In this document: positions 18,801 through 30,600 of the stretch, piece by piece
How the letters are laid out: the number at the start of each line of letters is the position of its first letter
Numbering within the stretch: position 1 is the first letter of the stretch
Assembly (NCBI GenBank): GCA_009838845.1
Contig: VXRD01000049.1
Location: 19,842-83,841 of the forward strand
Source of the DNA: Gemmatimonadota bacterium
Lineage (GTDB): Bacteria > Latescibacterota > UBA2968
DNA: 64,000 nucleotides
Direction of reading: 5' to 3'
Position numbers and translations under genes: made by a program
Notes under the pieces: model-generated
Told to the model about the DNA's origin: nothing
The model's database searches: none
What the model saw: the letters and a program-made list of their open reading frames with translations, nothing else

Positions 18801-19219
18801 CTCAAGTCAAAGAGGTCTGGAGGTATCGTGTGTCCCATTAGAGCTTCGATGGGTGTGACCACAATGCCGCTGGCCTCCCGGCGTAGCTGGTCCAATGCTT
18901 CCATCCGCAAGCCCACGACATCGAGGTGCGGCGAACGCCCGTCAAAATGGGCTACATCCCAACCCGGAAAGTAGCCCACATGGTCTTCGTCTAATAGCCG
19001 CTCCAAATCATTGCGCAATAACTCGGCGCGGTCCTCATCTGCACATACGACTACCACGGGGCCAGGTACGGTTTCTTCAATCCACGCGATGGCAAATGCC
19101 GATAGCGATCCTGATCCTCCGCGCATGGTTATGACCCGCTCTCCCGATTCCAGTTTTTGCGACAAGTCCTTAAATGGCGTCGAGTTTTTGATTCTGTTGT
19201 ACAATCTGTCAACGGACAT
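15812..19219 (-). CDS. mfd: transcription-repair coupling factor Mfd
   Basis: The 1135-residue product has the complete Mfd order: a UvrB-homology N-terminal module, the CarD-like RNA polymerase interaction domain (QRGDFVVHVDHGIGRFEG, about 490-510), an SF2 translocase core with DRLICGDVGYGKTEVA (Walker A), VIDEEHRFG (DEEH box) and the motif VI region QLRGRVGRSNRRAYAY, and a C-terminal TRCF domain. Mfd removes RNA polymerase stalled at lesions and recruits UvrA. I chose ATG 19219, preceded by GGGAGGAAAG, over an open extension reaching into the tRNA-Asp gene. It is separated from that tRNA by a strong hairpin terminator. Confidence 0.95.
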   Translation of the reverse strand: MSVDRLYNRIKNSTPFKDLSQKLESGERVITMRGGSGSLSAFAIAWIEETVPGPVVVVCADEDRAELLRNDLERLLDEDHVGYFPGWDVAHFDGRSPHLDVVGLRMEALDQLRREASGIVVTPIEALMGHTIPPDLFDLSVKTLRLEQETSPLQLADHLVEIGYERVTTVEGVGQFGMRGGILDICSFGNAHPIRLEFWGDEISSIRAFDFSTQRSIEQMEKTRILPCRESVLPLTLADIYLENLEIAERDLDIELPEVRNLLEREGIFEGQEHYLSVLYGERTGLLDYVPAGCWLVLDDPDGIANAADNAWHACEQIAQRQKKRRAETEPLPARCVLRQPETVLRQLERMPRVLNRALGGASEEVVDLGGQSGRHYEGHVQLLKEDLRKHWLDAYEVVILCESDGQKARLEEILEESADVVSLYVGTLQSGFTYRPGKVFLINDHEIYSRVHRRRRYRRFQDAQPIKTVTALQRGDFVVHVDHGIGRFEGVKRIEIGRMSSDCLTIGYRDGDRVFVPVDQMDQVQKYSSQDGVVPVLSKLGTIAWERLKEKTRKAIFKMAAELVSLYAERKAQPGMAFSSDGSEMNALEASFPYRETRDQQEAIDAVRKDMEAQSAMDRLICGDVGYGKTEVAIRGAFKAILDGKQVAVLAPTTILAQQHYRTFCERFSEFPVHVAVLSRFRTRAEQTRTLEAMKKGTVDIVVGTHRLLSKDVNFKSLGLLVIDEEHRFGVRHKERLKEMRRLVDVLTLTATPIPRTLHMSLMGARDMSVIQTPPKDRLPIQTEVLAFEEDRIAEAVLREVDRGGQVYFVHNRVQSMHTTMDFLTHLLPQVRFGMGHGQMPERQLEKVMMDFFEHKYDVLVSTMIVESGLDIPNANTLIVNRADRLGLAQLYQLRGRVGRSNRRAYAYLFVPSWQALKKPAVRRLRAIEEFSDLGSGFHISMRDMEIRGTGNLLGAQQHGHIAAVGFDLYTRLLDEAVRQIKGDETEPAIEPDVQVSVSSYIPDDYIPDADQKMQFYQRLGQIRRTVEVLAIEEELADRFGPLPDPTSALLDILQVKILARQLRLSQLQIGQTMTMTLSPDKPLMRTDIERMVTQSPIPLEFALGEPPKIEVALIGKGPQSRLESAKNVLQSLI

Positions 19220-19249
19220 AAATTTTAACTTTCCTCCCAAACAGTACAC

Positions 19250-19290
19250 GCCAAAAAGCTCGACACATGATATGCGTCGAGCTTTTTGGC
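19250..19290 (-). terminator. terminator after tRNA-Asp
   Basis: A perfect 15-base inverted repeat (GCCAAAAAGCTCGAC with GTCGAGCTTTTTGGC) around an 11-base loop lies just past the tRNA on the minus strand; the T tract is inside the stem, so it could act in both directions. Confidence 0.75.
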
Positions 19291-19293
19291 AAA

Positions 19294-19371
19294 TGGCGGG
19301 GTAGACGGGGCTCGAACCCGCGACCACCGGCGTGACAGGCCGGTACTCTAACCAGACTGAGCTACTACCCC
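19294..19371 (-). tRNA. tRNA-Asp (anticodon GTC)
   Basis: Minus strand folds as a tRNA: acceptor GGGGTAG/CTACCCC, discriminator G with encoded CCA, anticodon loop CTGTCAC between CCGGC and GCCGG, and TPsiC arm GGTTCGAGCC. Anticodon GTC reads Asp codons. Confidence 0.96.
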
Positions 19372-19417
19372 AAGTTCAATTATAAAAATGATCTTCAAAA
19401 TTCCATGAAGGTCCGAA

Positions 19418-19446
19418 AATTTAACAAGGTGTCTTTTTGGTGTCAA
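19418..19446 (-). promoter_or_regulatory. possible promoter of tRNA-Asp
   Basis: TTGACA, 17-nt spacer, TAAATT on the minus strand, about 40 bases before the tRNA. A nearer TATAAT at 19379-19384 exists but lacks a good -35 box. Confidence 0.45.
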
Positions 19447-19525
19447 GCAAATTTAATACATCATACCCCTTGTTTTTGGCATCTCATCTCGTTATGTTAG
19501 GGCAAAACTCTCAAAGGAGGATTCT

Positions 19526-22500
19526 ATGACCCGACGCGATGCCTTATGGATCGTTTGCTTCCTGATCGCAGGTGCGCTCGGTCTAACCTGTTATATACAG
19601 TTTTTTGACCGCGCGCTTCCAGTTGCTTCGCTCAATTTTCGCGTTGATCGCGAACAAGCACATCAGGCTGCCGAAGCGTATCTTAACCATCTGGGTTACG
19701 ATCTCACAGATTATGAAAGTGCTCAGGTCTTTTCATACTCCAGCCTGCCCCAGGTGTTTCTCGAACGCACCCTGGGTCTTGAGGAAACCAACCGTCTCGT
19801 GCGTGAGTGGGTCTCGGTATGGTATTGGAACATCCGCTGGTTTAAGCCGCTGCAAAAAGAAGAATTGCGCGTGCGTATTGATCCCGGCGGACGCATCGTA
19901 GGGTTTACGCATAGTATTCTGGAATCTGACGAAGGCGCGAGTCTTTCAGAAGAAGATGCCCGCGTTATTGCGGAAGTCTTTCTAACCGATGTGCAGGGCT
20001 TTCAACTCGACGATTACGAATCTATCGAAGCGTCGAGTATTGAGCGCCCCAATCGAATGGATCACACTTTTACTTACCGCAAAAAAGATTTTGTTGTGGG
20101 CGATGATGGGCACTACCGTTTGCGCGTTACGGTTAAGGGCGACAAAGCGGGTTATTTTGCCGAATATCTCAAAGTGCCCGAAACTTTTTCGCGCAATTAT
20201 CGAGAAATTCGCTCGCGTGCGGGCCTGCTCACCAATATTGCTTCGGTTTTCTTTTTTGCGCTGGGTATCGCAATGGTTGTCGTGCTCGTGCGTAAATATC
20301 GCCAGCACACATTGATATGGCATGCTGCTCTTGGCGTGGGTATTCTCGTGGCTGCTACCAGTTTCCTCGGTGCCGTCAATGGGTATCCGCTCACGCGTTT
20401 CGGTTACGATACCACGCAGTCATTTGTTTCTTTTATTCTCACCTTTATCTTCGGCGGTCTGTTGAGTGCAGTGCTGAGCGGGGTTATTATCGCGTTGTCC
20501 GGTACAGCCGGGGGGGCTGCCGCTCAGGATGTGGAAGGCTGGAAAAATCCGCTCGCGCGTCTGTCTCTGCGGGGCTGGCGATCTGCGAATTTTGCGCATG
20601 TCACCCTTGTCGGTTATGGGCTTGCATTTGCCCATCTGGGATACGTCACCATCTTTTACATTTTGGGCAATGATTATCTGGGGGTCTGGTCTCCCGCGGC
20701 GATGACACAGTACAGCAATACGTATAGTACTTACTTGCCGTGGATTTATCCCCTGCTTATCGGTCTTCTCGCTGCGACGATGGAAGAATTTTTCTTCCGC
20801 CTGCTCGCCATTTCCCTGCTCATTAGGTATCTAAAAAAGACCTGGTTGGCCGTGCTCATTCCCGCGATTGTGTGGGCCTTTTTGCACGCGAATTATCCGC
20901 AGGAGCCTATTTATATTCGCGGTCTTGAACTCACAGTAGTCGGCGTTATCTTTGGCATTGTGTTTTTGCGCTACGGTGTTTGGGCAACGATTATTTCGCA
21001 TTATGTGTACAATTGCTTTCTCGGCATTTATCCGATGGTGCAGTCCGATAGTCTCTACTTCAAGGTCTCGGGTATTCTGGCGGTTGCGATTATCTTTATT
21101 CCTGCCATTCCCGCTATTTTTGGTGTGATTACGGGGCGCTATAAAGAGATTGAGGAACCCGAGGAGGTTTCGCCCCCTGAACCGCCAGAGGCGCCAGTAT
21201 CCGAAACACCGATTTCCGAACCCGAACCACCCGCTGACCCCGAGGTCGAACGCAAAACCCTTTCGGATTATCTCATTCCCAAAAGTGGTCTCGTCGTTTT
21301 TGGCGTTCTGGGGCTGATCGGTTGGTCCGTGTATTTTATATCCGACCTCCCGGGATTTGCCAAATACGCCCGCGAGTCCATGATCACACGGGCCGAGGCG
21401 ATTGAGAAGGCAGAGGACATCCGGCGTCAACTCGGGCTCGATCTCGAAAGTTATCAACGCACCACGTCATTTTCCAGTGGTTTTGGATCTGGCCATTTTA
21501 CACATCTTATCCGAAATGTCGATCTGGCGCGTGCGGACACGCTCGCTGCTGAGCATACAGCTTCGTGGCGCTGGAGGGTGCGCTGGTTCAAACCTCTGGA
21601 AAAGGAAGAACTCACCGTCAGTATTGATGGCAATGGCGATTTATGTCGCATATCGCATTATGTCCCCGAAAATCGGGAAGGCGCAGAACTCAGTACGGAA
21701 GAAGCGCAAAAGATCGCCGAGGTCTTTCTATCCGAATATTTACAGCGCGATGTGACAGATACTGCTCTTTACAAACGCCTTGAAGCTCGTTCGCAAAAAC
21801 GCGAAAACAGAATGGACCACAGTTTTGTGTGGGAGCGCACGGATATCAAAGTTGAAGAGGGAGAATTTCGCATTATTGCCTCTGTACAGGGCGATCAAAT
21901 CGGTCAGACAAACGCATACTACAAAGCACCCGAAGAGTTTTTGCGCAAATTGCGCGAACGCACGGCCAAAATTACCATTGTCTCTACTGTCTCGACAATC
22001 GCAGTTATTGTTACGGCTGTGCTCGCCATTATTTTCTTTTTACGCGCCTATCGCGATGGACATGTCAACTGGCAGTTGCCCATTCGCGTTGGCATTCTAT
22101 CTGGTGTGTGCTTTGTACTCGCAACACTCAATAATCTGCCTGCGTTCTACGCAGGTTATAATACCAGTGAAGCAATGAGTACTTTTCTCGGAGATAAACT
22201 CATTGGCTTCATCATAGGACTTGTTACTGCTGCGATCATGGTTTTTTTACTTTGTGCGTTTGGCGATACGATGTATCGCCGTGAACGCCCCCGTGAGATG
22301 CAAATTTCCGATTGGATCGATGTGCTCCGCCTTAAGATAAATAGCGGGGCACTCTGGTGGCAGGTTGCCTTTCTGGTCGTATGCTGTTTGGGTATTGCCA
22401 GGGGGAATGGCATTTTTTCGTCTTATATCAATTTCACCTATCTCGGCGATTATCTCGTCGCAGGTGGTGGTAGGCCCCCTGAAATCAATAGCTATTTCCC

Positions 22501-22924
22501 CGCATTTGGGGAACTAATCGACGAAGTCAACGGTATGCTCATAGCTCCCTTTGCCATTCTGGGTATTCTGTTTGTCTGGTGGCGCGTGATAGGCAAGATA
22601 AATCTGGTTATTCTCGGCGTATTGCTCGTGCTTATCTTTCAATCGGTGATCTCGCCAGCAAAAGACTTTTACCACGCGGGCATTCTTCTCGCCAAAAGCA
22701 TCCCATATTGGGTGATTATGGCTTTCCTCATTTTGAAGTATATCCGCTTCAATCTGCTCTTTTATGCCGTGATGGCCTGGTGTTCAATTATTTTTGTTGG
22801 CATTCGCTATCTCAAATACGATCCCGGTATTTACCAGATCAATGGCACTCTCATGATCCTCTTTGGCCTCGTTCCCCTCGTTCTCGCCGTTCTCGCATGG
22901 TACAAAGCGCGATCCTCTGTGTAG
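19526..22924 (+). CDS. large CPBP-family membrane protein with internal duplication
   Basis: A 1132-residue polytopic membrane protein. Residues about 35-250 form an extracytoplasmic domain after one N-terminal helix; residues about 250-545 are helices bearing the CPBP (Rce1-like) protease motif MEEFFFR (E420, E421, R425), a His near 453 (FLHANYP) and another near 491 (SHYVYN). After a Pro/Glu linker the design repeats: a second soluble domain with matching blocks (WFKPLEKEELTVSIDG against WFKPLQKEELRVRIDP; KRENRMDHSF against ERPNRMDHTF) and another helical bundle without the EExxxR motif. CPBP proteins cleave membrane-associated substrates or act in CAAX-like processing. Start ATG 19526 has AAAGGAGG upstream. 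No known family this long is recalled. Confidence 0.75.
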   Translation: MTRRDALWIVCFLIAGALGLTCYIQFFDRALPVASLNFRVDREQAHQAAEAYLNHLGYDLTDYESAQVFSYSSLPQVFLERTLGLEETNRLVREWVSVWYWNIRWFKPLQKEELRVRIDPGGRIVGFTHSILESDEGASLSEEDARVIAEVFLTDVQGFQLDDYESIEASSIERPNRMDHTFTYRKKDFVVGDDGHYRLRVTVKGDKAGYFAEYLKVPETFSRNYREIRSRAGLLTNIASVFFFALGIAMVVVLVRKYRQHTLIWHAALGVGILVAATSFLGAVNGYPLTRFGYDTTQSFVSFILTFIFGGLLSAVLSGVIIALSGTAGGAAAQDVEGWKNPLARLSLRGWRSANFAHVTLVGYGLAFAHLGYVTIFYILGNDYLGVWSPAAMTQYSNTYSTYLPWIYPLLIGLLAATMEEFFFRLLAISLLIRYLKKTWLAVLIPAIVWAFLHANYPQEPIYIRGLELTVVGVIFGIVFLRYGVWATIISHYVYNCFLGIYPMVQSDSLYFKVSGILAVAIIFIPAIPAIFGVITGRYKEIEEPEEVSPPEPPEAPVSETPISEPEPPADPEVERKTLSDYLIPKSGLVVFGVLGLIGWSVYFISDLPGFAKYARESMITRAEAIEKAEDIRRQLGLDLESYQRTTSFSSGFGSGHFTHLIRNVDLARADTLAAEHTASWRWRVRWFKPLEKEELTVSIDGNGDLCRISHYVPENREGAELSTEEAQKIAEVFLSEYLQRDVTDTALYKRLEARSQKRENRMDHSFVWERTDIKVEEGEFRIIASVQGDQIGQTNAYYKAPEEFLRKLRERTAKITIVSTVSTIAVIVTAVLAIIFFLRAYRDGHVNWQLPIRVGILSGVCFVLATLNNLPAFYAGYNTSEAMSTFLGDKLIGFIIGLVTAAIMVFLLCAFGDTMYRRERPREMQISDWIDVLRLKINSGALWWQVAFLVVCCLGIARGNGIFSSYINFTYLGDYLVAGGGRPPEINSYFPAFGELIDEVNGMLIAPFAILGILFVWWRVIGKINLVILGVLLVLIFQSVISPAKDFYHAGILLAKSIPYWVIMAFLILKYIRFNLLFYAVMAWCSIIFVGIRYLKYDPGIYQINGTLMILFGLVPLVLAVLAWYKARSSV

Positions 22925-22933
22925 GAGGTGTCT

Positions 22934-24151
22934 GTGACCCCTATCCGCACGGCCTGGCCGACTTCGGTAGCGGAGGAGGCTTACTGGCAGTCGATTCGCA
23001 AGGAGTACATGATTGCGCCGGATGAAGTTTATCTCAATACTGGCTCTTTTGGTTCACAGCCCAGACCCGTGTTTGAGAAGATGTTGGAAATATTGGAGGA
23101 TGTTGAACGCAATCCTACGCGACATCGAGCGGAATATAACAGCGTTATAGATAGCTCTCGTGCCCACCTGGCAGCGTTTATCAATGCGCCAGCAGAGGAT
23201 ATTGCTTTTGCCACCAATGTTACTATGGCTATCAACATGGTTGTGCATGGGCTGGATTGGCGTCCGGGCGATGAAATCCTGGCTTCAGATCAGGAATACG
23301 GTGCGATTGACAACTGTCTGCATTTGGCTGAGCGCCGCTATGGCGTGGTGGTCAAGCGCGCCGAAATTCCCATTCCTCCCGAACATCCCAAAGATATTCT
23401 GAATGCTTTTGAAAGTGAATTTACAGACCGCACCAGACTGGTTTTTTGCAGCCATATCACCACCCGCACGGGGCTGATTACTCCGATTAGAGCACTGGCC
23501 CTACTGGCGCATGATCGCGGTGCGCTGATTGCAGTAGATGGCGCGCACGCCCCGGGGATGATTCCGCTGAACTTGCGGGACCTCGGTTGCGATTTTTACG
23601 GCGGCAATTGTCACAAATGGCTCTGTGCGCCCAAAGGCACGGGTTTTCTTTATGCATCATCTTCAATGCAAGAGCGGCTCAATCACGTTGTTGTGAGTTG
23701 GGGATATAGCCAGGAAGGCGCGAGGAGGGGGGCAGACGGCATTTTGCGGATCAATGACCGTCCGTTTATGTGGGGTATTGAGAACTGGGGGACTCGAGAC
23801 CAGGCCTGTTTTGCAGCGGTGAGCGCAGCGGTTGAATTTCAAGAGGCGGTTGGCAAAAAGCGAATTCGGGAACGGGGACAACAACTGGCGGCGTATCTGA
23901 GAGGTCGTTTGGCTGCAACTGGTTGGGCAAAACTGCTTACGCCTTCCGTGCCAGATCTATCTGGTTCTATCTCGGCTTTTCATCTTTCTGGATTTGACGA
24001 CCTGGATCTTCTTTATGAGCGATATCGGATTACTGTGCCGACTGCAAAGAGCGATGGTGTTTACTGGATGCGCGTTTCTACCCATATCTGCAATGGCTTT
24101 GATCATGTAGATCGTTTGATAGATGCGTTATATGAAGAAAGAGATGCCTGA
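22934..24151 (+). CDS. class V aminotransferase-fold PLP enzyme (isopenicillin-N epimerase-like)
   Basis: The 405-residue protein has the fold-type I pattern: VYLNTGSFGSQP at the N-terminus, an Asp/Ala-His segment AVDGAHAPGMIPL for the PLP ring, and GGNCHKWLCAPKGTGFLY with the Schiff-base Lys. This is the subgroup that includes isopenicillin-N epimerase, cysteine desulfurase and kynureninase-like enzymes; the precise reaction cannot be told. I chose GTG 22934 because AGGAGG lies five bases upstream; an earlier GTG overlaps that site. It follows the CPBP-type gene by nine bases and is likely cotranscribed with it. Confidence 0.83.
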   Translation: MTPIRTAWPTSVAEEAYWQSIRKEYMIAPDEVYLNTGSFGSQPRPVFEKMLEILEDVERNPTRHRAEYNSVIDSSRAHLAAFINAPAEDIAFATNVTMAINMVVHGLDWRPGDEILASDQEYGAIDNCLHLAERRYGVVVKRAEIPIPPEHPKDILNAFESEFTDRTRLVFCSHITTRTGLITPIRALALLAHDRGALIAVDGAHAPGMIPLNLRDLGCDFYGGNCHKWLCAPKGTGFLYASSSMQERLNHVVVSWGYSQEGARRGADGILRINDRPFMWGIENWGTRDQACFAAVSAAVEFQEAVGKKRIRERGQQLAAYLRGRLAATGWAKLLTPSVPDLSGSISAFHLSGFDDLDLLYERYRITVPTAKSDGVYWMRVSTHICNGFDHVDRLIDALYEERDA

Positions 24152-24161
24152 ATTGTTGTGT

Positions 24162-25955
24162 TTAAGAATTTACTTCATGAAATCCTCTGGGCAAATCTTC
24201 TCCCTTTACAAGTGCGGCTTTCAATGCGCGTGAGTGCTGACAATTTCCTCTGTATTGAAATCCGCGGCATGCACAGGACACGTCGTTTCCATCTACTTCT
24301 AATTCGTAAAAAGCCCCTGGTCGTGATGAACTCTCCGCACGATACTTTGTAATTTTGGGTCCACTCAATACCCGCGCCAAAATCTCAATGGCTTCTTGCG
24401 ATGGTTGTTGGCGTTCAACCGGTTCACCTGTGCCAAATGCCTCTGCATGCGCTTCCCGGAAGGTTGCGCTTGCCTCGCGCAACACTTCGCCCACTTGTGC
24501 GCTGTCTATGTCCCTGAGCAAGGCATCTACTCTGGGTTGTAACACGTTCATAATGCGTCGCATTTCACCCATTACATCGCGATGGAAGTCTTCGGGCAGT
24601 GCGCGGCCTTCTACCATTTGATCAATCAAATCCGCTTTTGTTTCCAGTACTGTGCGTACAAATGTATCGACTGTATCAAGTCCAACCATATAAGTTACAT
24701 TTACCATACCCGTCTGCCCAATGCGATAAGCCCGATCTTCGGCTTGCCAGTGATTGACGGGTACCCAGTCCAGATCGTTAAAAATGACCTGGCGAGCCGC
24801 TGTCAGGTTTAGCCCCACGCCGCCTGCTGTGATATTTGCCAGCAATAATCGCACGTCATCGTCTTCCTGAAACCGATCCGCCCTTTCTTGTCGTTGTGCT
24901 ACCGGCACTTCACCTGTGATGACCACGGCCTGGTCGCCGAATTTTGTTTTTAAAATTTCCAGTGGGCGCAAGAAGCACGAAAATACTATCGCTTTTTCTC
25001 CTTGATCCACCACATTCTCTACAAAGGGCAATGTCGTTCGCACTTTGGATGTCGCCAATCGAAGTCTTGCCCTTGTCAACTGTCCCAGCGCGCGTCCCCG
25101 GTCTTCAGATGACGAGGATTCCTCCAAAGCCTCTCGCACTCCTCGCCGAGAGTATTTTTGTAGTAGTTCCAGGACGGCTGTGCTCATTCGATGCGCGACT
25201 CTACTCGATACATCTACATCCAACCACGTCCGTATCTTGGGTGGCAAATCCAGGACCTGATTCTTTGTCCGCCGCAGCATAATTCCGTGTAAATGTACAG
25301 TTAATTCTTCGATATTACTCGCGCCATCTGTTACCCATCCGTATTCCCCCTTATACGCATCGCAATACCGTTTTGCAAATCCCATAAAACTGCGTCCCAG
25401 TGCATGTCGGGCAAGTTGTAGCAATGGGAAGAGATCTCTTGGCCGACTCGTCAAGGGCGTGCCCGTTAAGATATGTACCACTGTTTCTTCGGGCAATTGC
25501 CTCACCAGTTGCACAGAAAATTTGTGCCGCTGACTGCGGTGGTTTTTTAAATAATGCGCTTCGTCAAAGACAACGCCTTTCCATCCCAGTGCGCATAACG
25601 CATTGATGTGCTTGCCCAGGATATCGTAATTGATAATCGCCCAGCCCTCAAACCCAGCCTCGGGGGGATCGTCCGGTCCAATAATCCATGTCTGTACACG
25701 GGGTAGAACAACCGCAATTTCTCTCGCCCAATTGCGCTTCACTGTTGCCGGGCAAATCACCAGATACGGTCCCTGAGGTTCGGTTTGTGACATCGCTATT
25801 ACGGATTGCCGCGTTTTGCCCAGTCCCATGTCATCGGCTAAGATCGACCGCCGACGCCCCATCAAAAACGCTATCCCCTCTACCTGATGTGGATACAGTC
25901 CTTTGGCAATATCTGTTGCGCGGTTGAGTATTCCTGTGTCGAATGTTTCAGCCAT
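24162..25955 (-). CDS. SNF2-family helicase with C-terminal SWIM zinc finger
   Basis: The 597-residue protein has SNF2 ATPase motifs: LYPHQVEGIAFLM, Walker A ADDMGLGKTRQS, VVFDEAHYLKN (DEAH), LTGTPLTSRPRDLF, and the motif V/VI block LNLTAARQVIFNDLDWVP ... QAEDRAYRIGQ. The end has CACRGFQYRGNCQHSRALK, a CxC...CxH SWIM finger usually binding zinc and nucleic acid or protein. The compact layout recalls SMARCAL1/HepA-like translocases. The frame is open to 26039, but ATG 25955 (MAETFDTG) is the likely start. It is divergent from ilvC. Confidence 0.87.
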   Translation of the reverse strand: MAETFDTGILNRATDIAKGLYPHQVEGIAFLMGRRRSILADDMGLGKTRQSVIAMSQTEPQGPYLVICPATVKRNWAREIAVVLPRVQTWIIGPDDPPEAGFEGWAIINYDILGKHINALCALGWKGVVFDEAHYLKNHRSQRHKFSVQLVRQLPEETVVHILTGTPLTSRPRDLFPLLQLARHALGRSFMGFAKRYCDAYKGEYGWVTDGASNIEELTVHLHGIMLRRTKNQVLDLPPKIRTWLDVDVSSRVAHRMSTAVLELLQKYSRRGVREALEESSSSEDRGRALGQLTRARLRLATSKVRTTLPFVENVVDQGEKAIVFSCFLRPLEILKTKFGDQAVVITGEVPVAQRQERADRFQEDDDVRLLLANITAGGVGLNLTAARQVIFNDLDWVPVNHWQAEDRAYRIGQTGMVNVTYMVGLDTVDTFVRTVLETKADLIDQMVEGRALPEDFHRDVMGEMRRIMNVLQPRVDALLRDIDSAQVGEVLREASATFREAHAEAFGTGEPVERQQPSQEAIEILARVLSGPKITKYRAESSSRPGAFYELEVDGNDVSCACRGFQYRGNCQHSRALKAALVKGEDLPRGFHEVNS

Positions 25956-25981
25956 AGAGACGACCTGTTTAGTGAATTTAG

Positions 25982-27553
<1,572 letters not shown>

Positions 27554-27575
27554 GCTATCTGTTTTAGTACATGAC

Positions 27576-27613
27576 AAAGCGCTGTGCAGAAGTGATCTAC
27601 ACAGCGCTTTTTT
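27576..27613 (+). terminator. rho-independent terminator of ilvC
   Basis: Stem AAAGCGCTGTG with CACAGCGCTTT (11 pairs), loop of about 13, then TTTTTT-rich end, 22 bases after the ilvC stop. Confidence 0.9.
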
Positions 27614-27631
27614 GTTAGGTGTTGGTGCGAT

Positions 27632-30600
27632 TCAGGCCCTTTTTGCCACGGCTACAATCCGCTTTGTATATCCCGACAGGTCGTCCATAAGCGAATATAT
27701 GGTGGGCAAGATGACGAGCGTGAGGATGGTAGAGATCGAGAGGCCAGAGATAATGACCAGACCAATTGGTCCCCAGCGCCTGGCATTGCCTTCGGCATTG
27801 CCGTAAATCATCGGGATAACCAGCGGCGTAAGCCCCAGGATGGTCGTGGTTGCGGTCATCAAAATGGGACGCAGGCGATCCTGTCCGCCGCGCAAGATCG
27901 CATCTCTTCGATATAGCCCTTGCTTGCGATAGCGATTGATGTGGTCGATTAATACAATGCCGTTGTTGACCACAATGCCAAACAAGATGAGCAATCCATA
28001 GGTCGCATTGCTGTCCAGCGCTATGCCGAATATGTAAAGTCCCAATGCGACGCCTATAAATGCAAAACTGATGGAAAACATGATCGTAAATGGATGGACA
28101 TAAGACTCAAATAGCGATGCCATGATCAGATAAATGAGTAGTGCCGCGAAAATCATAGTGAAATTCGTTTCGCCCTCTTCTGAAGCCATATAGCGGAATC
28201 GTCGATCCATCTGCCAACTATACCCCTGGGGCAATGGGATGGCATCCATGCGGTCGCGCATTTCATAACCGACCGTTTGGACTTCGGATGCTTCCGTATT
28301 TGCGAACACGGTTACGGTTGACATCCGATCCTGGCGTTCAATGGATCGGGGACCTTTGGTCAATTCAAAATCGGCCAGGCTGGCAAATGCAATCATATTG
28401 CCCCGGTTGTTTTCAAAAGAGAGGGTTTTGAGTTGATCCAGTGTGGCGCGGTCCTCTTCTCGCAATTGCAGCGCAATATCGATTTCTCCATCCGGCGTTT
28501 TGAATTTGCTATTTCCGCGCGCTCCCAATGCCGTGGCAACAGTTGTAGCTATTTGCTGCGGTGACAGGCCGTATTGTTGCGCGCGTTCTCTCCTCACCGA
28601 GACCCTGATTTCTTCTGTGCCACTTTCCAGGCTGGTTTCCACGTCGTGAATGCCCTCGATATCGTCCATTCGCAGCCGAATATCTTCAGCCAAAATCGCC
28701 AGTACTTCGGGATTTCGCCCTTTGATTTCTACCCCGACGCCCGTGCCACTGCTACCACCACGCCTGAAGCCCGCCTTAAAACGCACGCCTGGGATGTCTT
28801 TGGGCAGCAAAGCACTTACCTTTTTTTTCACATCATCTGTGCTCAACGGGCTTTCTTCGACGGGTTTTAAGTACAAATAGATCGTATTGCCGCGTCGGGT
28901 GCTAAATCGCGTTTTTATCGCTTCGATATCCAGTTCTTCCTTTTGCGGGATGATAATGGCTTCAATTTGTTTGAAAAGCGCGAGTGCGTCGTCGATATCG
29001 TAGGTTCGCGGCATTTCCACCATATAGCCCACCATTCGGTCGGGTTGATAGCGATAGCGCTGTACTTCAATTTTGGTGAAAATGTATATGCCGCCAAAGA
29101 GGATAATTGTAGCGACGACAACGGTGGTCCAGCGATAGTGCAGCGTGGTGCTGATTACGCGCGTGTAAACACCTTTGAGACCAAGATGTCGAAAGCGAAA
29201 ATAGAAATAGCCGGTTGTGGCGACAAATGCGCCCAGCACGATCCACACGCCTATCGGCACGGTTGAAAGCCCGCCTAAAACCCACAGGGTACTATCTTTG
29301 AGCCAGTTGGCCGATTCGACAATGCCTTCCTGGTAAATGAGATACGCAGCGCCTGTGGCGAATAAAGTGCCCAATCCAATTTTTAAGAAGAGATCAACGC
29401 GATTACCCGCATTTGAAAATGCCCGAGAGCAGGCCAGGGGTATGAGTGTTAAAGCCACGCATAGTGCGGCTACGACTGCAATGCACACGGTGATGGCAAA
29501 ATCGCGCATCCACATTGTATTGTACGATCCAGAAATAAAGATGAGGGGTACAAATACACATATTGTCGTCAGTGCCGCCGCCAGTACGGGTATGCCGATT
29601 TCGCGGCTGCCCTCAATTGCTGCGGTTCGCGTGCCATCGCCGACATCAAAACGCCTGCGATAAATATTTTCCAGAGCCACGACCGCTGGATCGACCAGCA
29701 TCCCAATGGCGACCATCAGACCCATCATCGAGATCATGTTCAGCGTAATAGTCGATCCAAATACTTGCCGCATCAGATACATGATCATAAAAACGCACAA
29801 TACCGAAATGGGAATGGCCGACCCCACAATGAGCGTGCTGCGGAAGTTTCGCAAAAACACAAAAATGATGCCAATAGCCAGCATGCCTCCCAACATGGCG
29901 GATTGCCCCAGGCTGGTAATGCCCCTTACCACTGCTTCTGATTGGTCTCGACGTAAGTGCAATCGCAATTTGTCGCGCCCAATTTCATCTTGAAGAGCGT
30001 CTAACTCTGCCCGAACCAGCCGGCAGGTTTCTACCAGATTGGCTGTCGAGGTTTTGCGAATTTCCATAGAGACCACATCGCGCCCGTCCATGCGTTCAAA
30101 ATATCGCTTTTCAGGATAGTCGTAACTCACCTGCGCCACATCTTTTATTTCCAGACCATTGGGAAGCGTGAGATCGCGTATTTGATCCACTTCATCAAAT
30201 TCGCCCACTGTCCGAACAGCGAGGCGTTTGTCGCCTTCGGTGACGTAACCGCCAGAAATATTGATGTTGTTGGAGCGAATCGTTCTGTTGAGGGTGCGGA
30301 TATCTAAGCCATGGGCATGCATGCGATTTTTATCGACATCGACTCGGAGTATTCTTTCATCGGCACCTTCCATTTCGACATTGCCCACCCCGGGGATGCG
30401 TTGCAAGCGCGGTAAGATTGTGTTTTTATACACTGTGACGAGTTCAGATTGATTATCGCCCAGCCAGATCATATTGTAGTCCAGAATTTCCCAATCCGAC
30501 GAGTCCCATCTGCGCATCTCAATGCGTTCGAGGTCTTCGGGAAGTCTGCCGCGAACTTGATCGACGCGATCTCGCACCTGAATAGATTTGAGATCCATAT

